From CAZESS01 sp964594625 (lineage in GTDB: Archaea > Thermoplasmatota > E2 > UBA202 > DSCA01): a DNA stretch of 6,784 nucleotides. Made by a program: the position numbers and the translations under genes. The stretch's first letter is position 1. Each line of letters starts with the position of its first letter. Under the pieces are notes generated by a model. The model made no database searches and was not told where the DNA came from. It saw only the letters and a program-made list of their open reading frames with translations. The stretch lies in contig CAZQNC010000074.1 in the NCBI GenBank assembly GCA_964594625.1, forward strand, positions 1 through 6,784. Direction: 5' to 3'. Of the stretch, positions 6,027 through 6,784 are shown piece after piece.

Positions 6027-6180
6027 GGATGCCGGCGGCGCCCTATCTTTTCCCGGGTTAGCCGGCCGCCGCAGGCTGGACAGGCACTCTGCCGGTCGGT
6101 CGGTGTAAAAAAGAAAGTTTTATATACCCTCACGCGGATACTATGATAGCAAAATGTTAGCATAAGGGGCGAAAACCGGT
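6027..6180. other. Intergenic gap with weak inverted repeat
   Basis: This 154-nt gap has a GC-rich first half in which CGGCGGC (6033-6039) can pair with GCCGCCG (6065-6071) across a 25-nt loop, possibly the 3' end structure of the MazG-like mRNA. The arms are not followed by a T-run. The AT-rich second half holds the promoter of the next gene. No ORF or tRNA is visible. Confidence 0.3.
6118..6169 (+). promoter_or_regulatory. TATA box and weak Shine-Dalgarno of the four-helix membrane protein gene
   Basis: TTTTATATA (6118-6126) is the best TATA match in the window and predicts a start near 6148, giving a leader of about 33 nt. AAGGGG (6164-6169) lies 11 nt before the ATG at 6181, a rather long spacing for an SD. 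Confidence 0.65.
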
Positions 6181-6588
6181 ATGAAACTGAGAAACGTGGC
6201 TGATTTCGGCATCATCGACGCAATCCTCATAGTCTGGGCCATATCCTACTTCGTGGCAATCGTCGCCCGGCCGGACATGTACGCCGATTTCAGCCTCCCC
6301 CTGTCCGCCGCATTCCTCGTCTCCCTGGGGGTCCTCCTCATTTTTAGCGTACTCCTCGACACGTCCGCCATGTACTTTTTCATGTCCATCGGCTACATAT
6401 ACGGATTCATCATCTCGTGGACCGGCGCCGTCACCTGGAACGTCCCCTACGACCCTGGCACAGCGGCGGTATCCATGGCCCTCATCGATTTCTTCATCGC
6501 CACCCTCCTCATGTACAAGGCATTCCGCACGAGCACGCTGTCCACGCCAGTGCGCCGTCCACAGCCCGAGCAGGAGATGCTGCGGTAG
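6181..6588 (+). CDS. Four-helix integral membrane protein of unknown function
   Basis: A 135-residue protein I cannot assign to a family. Hydrophobic segments lie at about 9-29, 39-59, 62-84 and 94-114, predicting four membrane helices with short loops. The positively charged tail (RTSTLSTPVRRPQPEQEMLR, 116-135) is probably cytoplasmic by the positive-inside rule, which would place the short N-terminus (MKLR) inside too. There are no cysteines or histidines, no enzyme or transporter motif, and no adjacent operon partner: a promoter lies directly upstream and no clear gene follows. The codon pattern is GC-rich, as in its neighbours. The clean start, promoter and consistent hydrophobic pattern make it a real gene; function is unknown. 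Confidence 0.8.
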   Translation: MKLRNVADFGIIDAILIVWAISYFVAIVARPDMYADFSLPLSAAFLVSLGVLLIFSVLLDTSAMYFFMSIGYIYGFIISWTGAVTWNVPYDPGTAAVSMALIDFFIATLLMYKAFRTSTLSTPVRRPQPEQEMLR

Positions 6589-6784
6589 AGACCACCACGC
6601 CGTCTTTCAGCGTCTGTTCGGTGTTTGTTTCAAAATCTTTATAGGACCGGACGACGTACCATCCCCTGCAAGACTGCCCCACATGGGCACTTTCCCACAT
6701 GAAACACCATCGGGGGACGGGCCTCCATCCCCCTTTCTCTTTTTCGGGCCCGTACCAGCCCGGGCACAACAGACGTACCACGTC
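6589..6784. other. Tail region without a convincing gene; several hairpins and repeats
   Basis: No ORF with family features is visible. On the plus strand CTTTATAG (6637-6644) could be a TATA box with a start near 6667. Downstream lie small hairpins: TGCCC/GGGCA (6675-6679 with 6685-6689), GGGGGA/TCCCCC (6712-6717 with 6728-6733), CGGGC/GCCCG (6745-6749 with 6758-6762) and GACGT/ACGTC (6772-6776 with 6780-6784). The heptamer CGTACCA occurs at 6655, 6751 and 6774, and CCCACATG at 6678 and 6694. It may be the 3' end of the membrane-protein mRNA, a small RNA, or the upstream region of a gene beyond the window. Confidence 0.35.
6712..6745 (+). terminator. Hairpin plus T-rich tract, possible terminator
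   Basis: GGGGGA (6712-6717) pairs perfectly with TCCCCC (6728-6733) around a 10-nt loop and is followed directly by TTTCTCTTTTTC (6734-6745). It would end either the membrane-protein transcript or a small RNA starting near 6667. Confidence 0.4.

Noticed and set aside
6660..6740. Possible RNase P RNA or C/D box small RNA
   Set aside because: The minus strand has GTGGGAAAGTGCCC, faintly like the RNase P GAGGAAAGUCC core, but the other conserved regions are missing. No box C (RUGAUGA) and box D (CUGA) pair is present on the plus strand.
6509..6781. 90-codon minus-strand frame with GTG start across the 3' tail and end of the membrane-protein gene
   Set aside because: It is Trp/Cys-rich without family features, overlaps 80 nt of a better-supported gene and has no visible ribosome binding site. 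It stays a remote possibility only because its upstream region is cut off.

Overview
The window looks archaeal. Every promoter I can see is a TATA box of the TTTTATATA type. At least one gene seems to be read from an almost leaderless transcript, and the best Shine-Dalgarno (SD) match is GGTGAT. The informational genes are archaeal: pelota and an archaeal-type RqcH/NEMF. Coding DNA is strongly GC-rich with short AT-rich intergenic islands. A euryarchaeal or Thermoplasmatota-like host is my guess from overall feel only; no rRNA or other phylogenetic marker is present.

Region 1 (1-1862, plus strand) is a compact cluster of three genes. First comes the C-terminal two thirds of a serine hydroxymethyltransferase-family PLP enzyme, cut by the window edge. 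Next is a ThiF/MoeB/HesA-type E1-like adenylyltransferase. The last is an 81-residue MoaD/ThiS-type ubiquitin-like protein ending in Gly-Gly-Gly. The last two overlap by 4 nt (ATGA) and are very likely a working pair: the E1-like enzyme adenylates the C-terminal glycine of its small partner for sulfur transfer or protein conjugation. The E1 keeps its ATP-site and zinc residues but lacks the usual catalytic cysteine.

Region 2 (1863-2123) is the longest clear non-coding gap between genes. It holds a polypurine tract, a nested inverted repeat with a strong SD in its loop, a T-tract, and the TATA box and SD of the next gene. Region 3 (2124-2744, plus) encodes a membrane-anchored, probably exported beta-rich protein with four N-glycosylation sequons. 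I cannot assign it to a family.

Region 4 (2737-5624, minus) is a two-gene ribosome-rescue operon, rqcH then pelota, joined by an ATGA overlap. Pelota opens stalled ribosomes with an empty A site. RqcH acts on the large subunit that still carries peptidyl-tRNA. They would therefore act in successive steps of one pathway. Region 5 (5679-6026, plus) is a small MazG/DCTPP-like nucleotide pyrophosphohydrolase transcribed divergently from rqcH; both promoters share one AT-rich block.

Region 6 (6027-6784) holds an orphan four-helix membrane protein with its own TATA promoter, followed by about 195 nt with no convincing gene but several small hairpins and a repeated heptamer. I see no tRNA, rRNA, CRISPR array, insertion sequence or integrase. 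Most of the window is housekeeping; the less explained parts are the Cys-less E1/ubiquitin-like pair, the structured gap after it, and the 3' tail.
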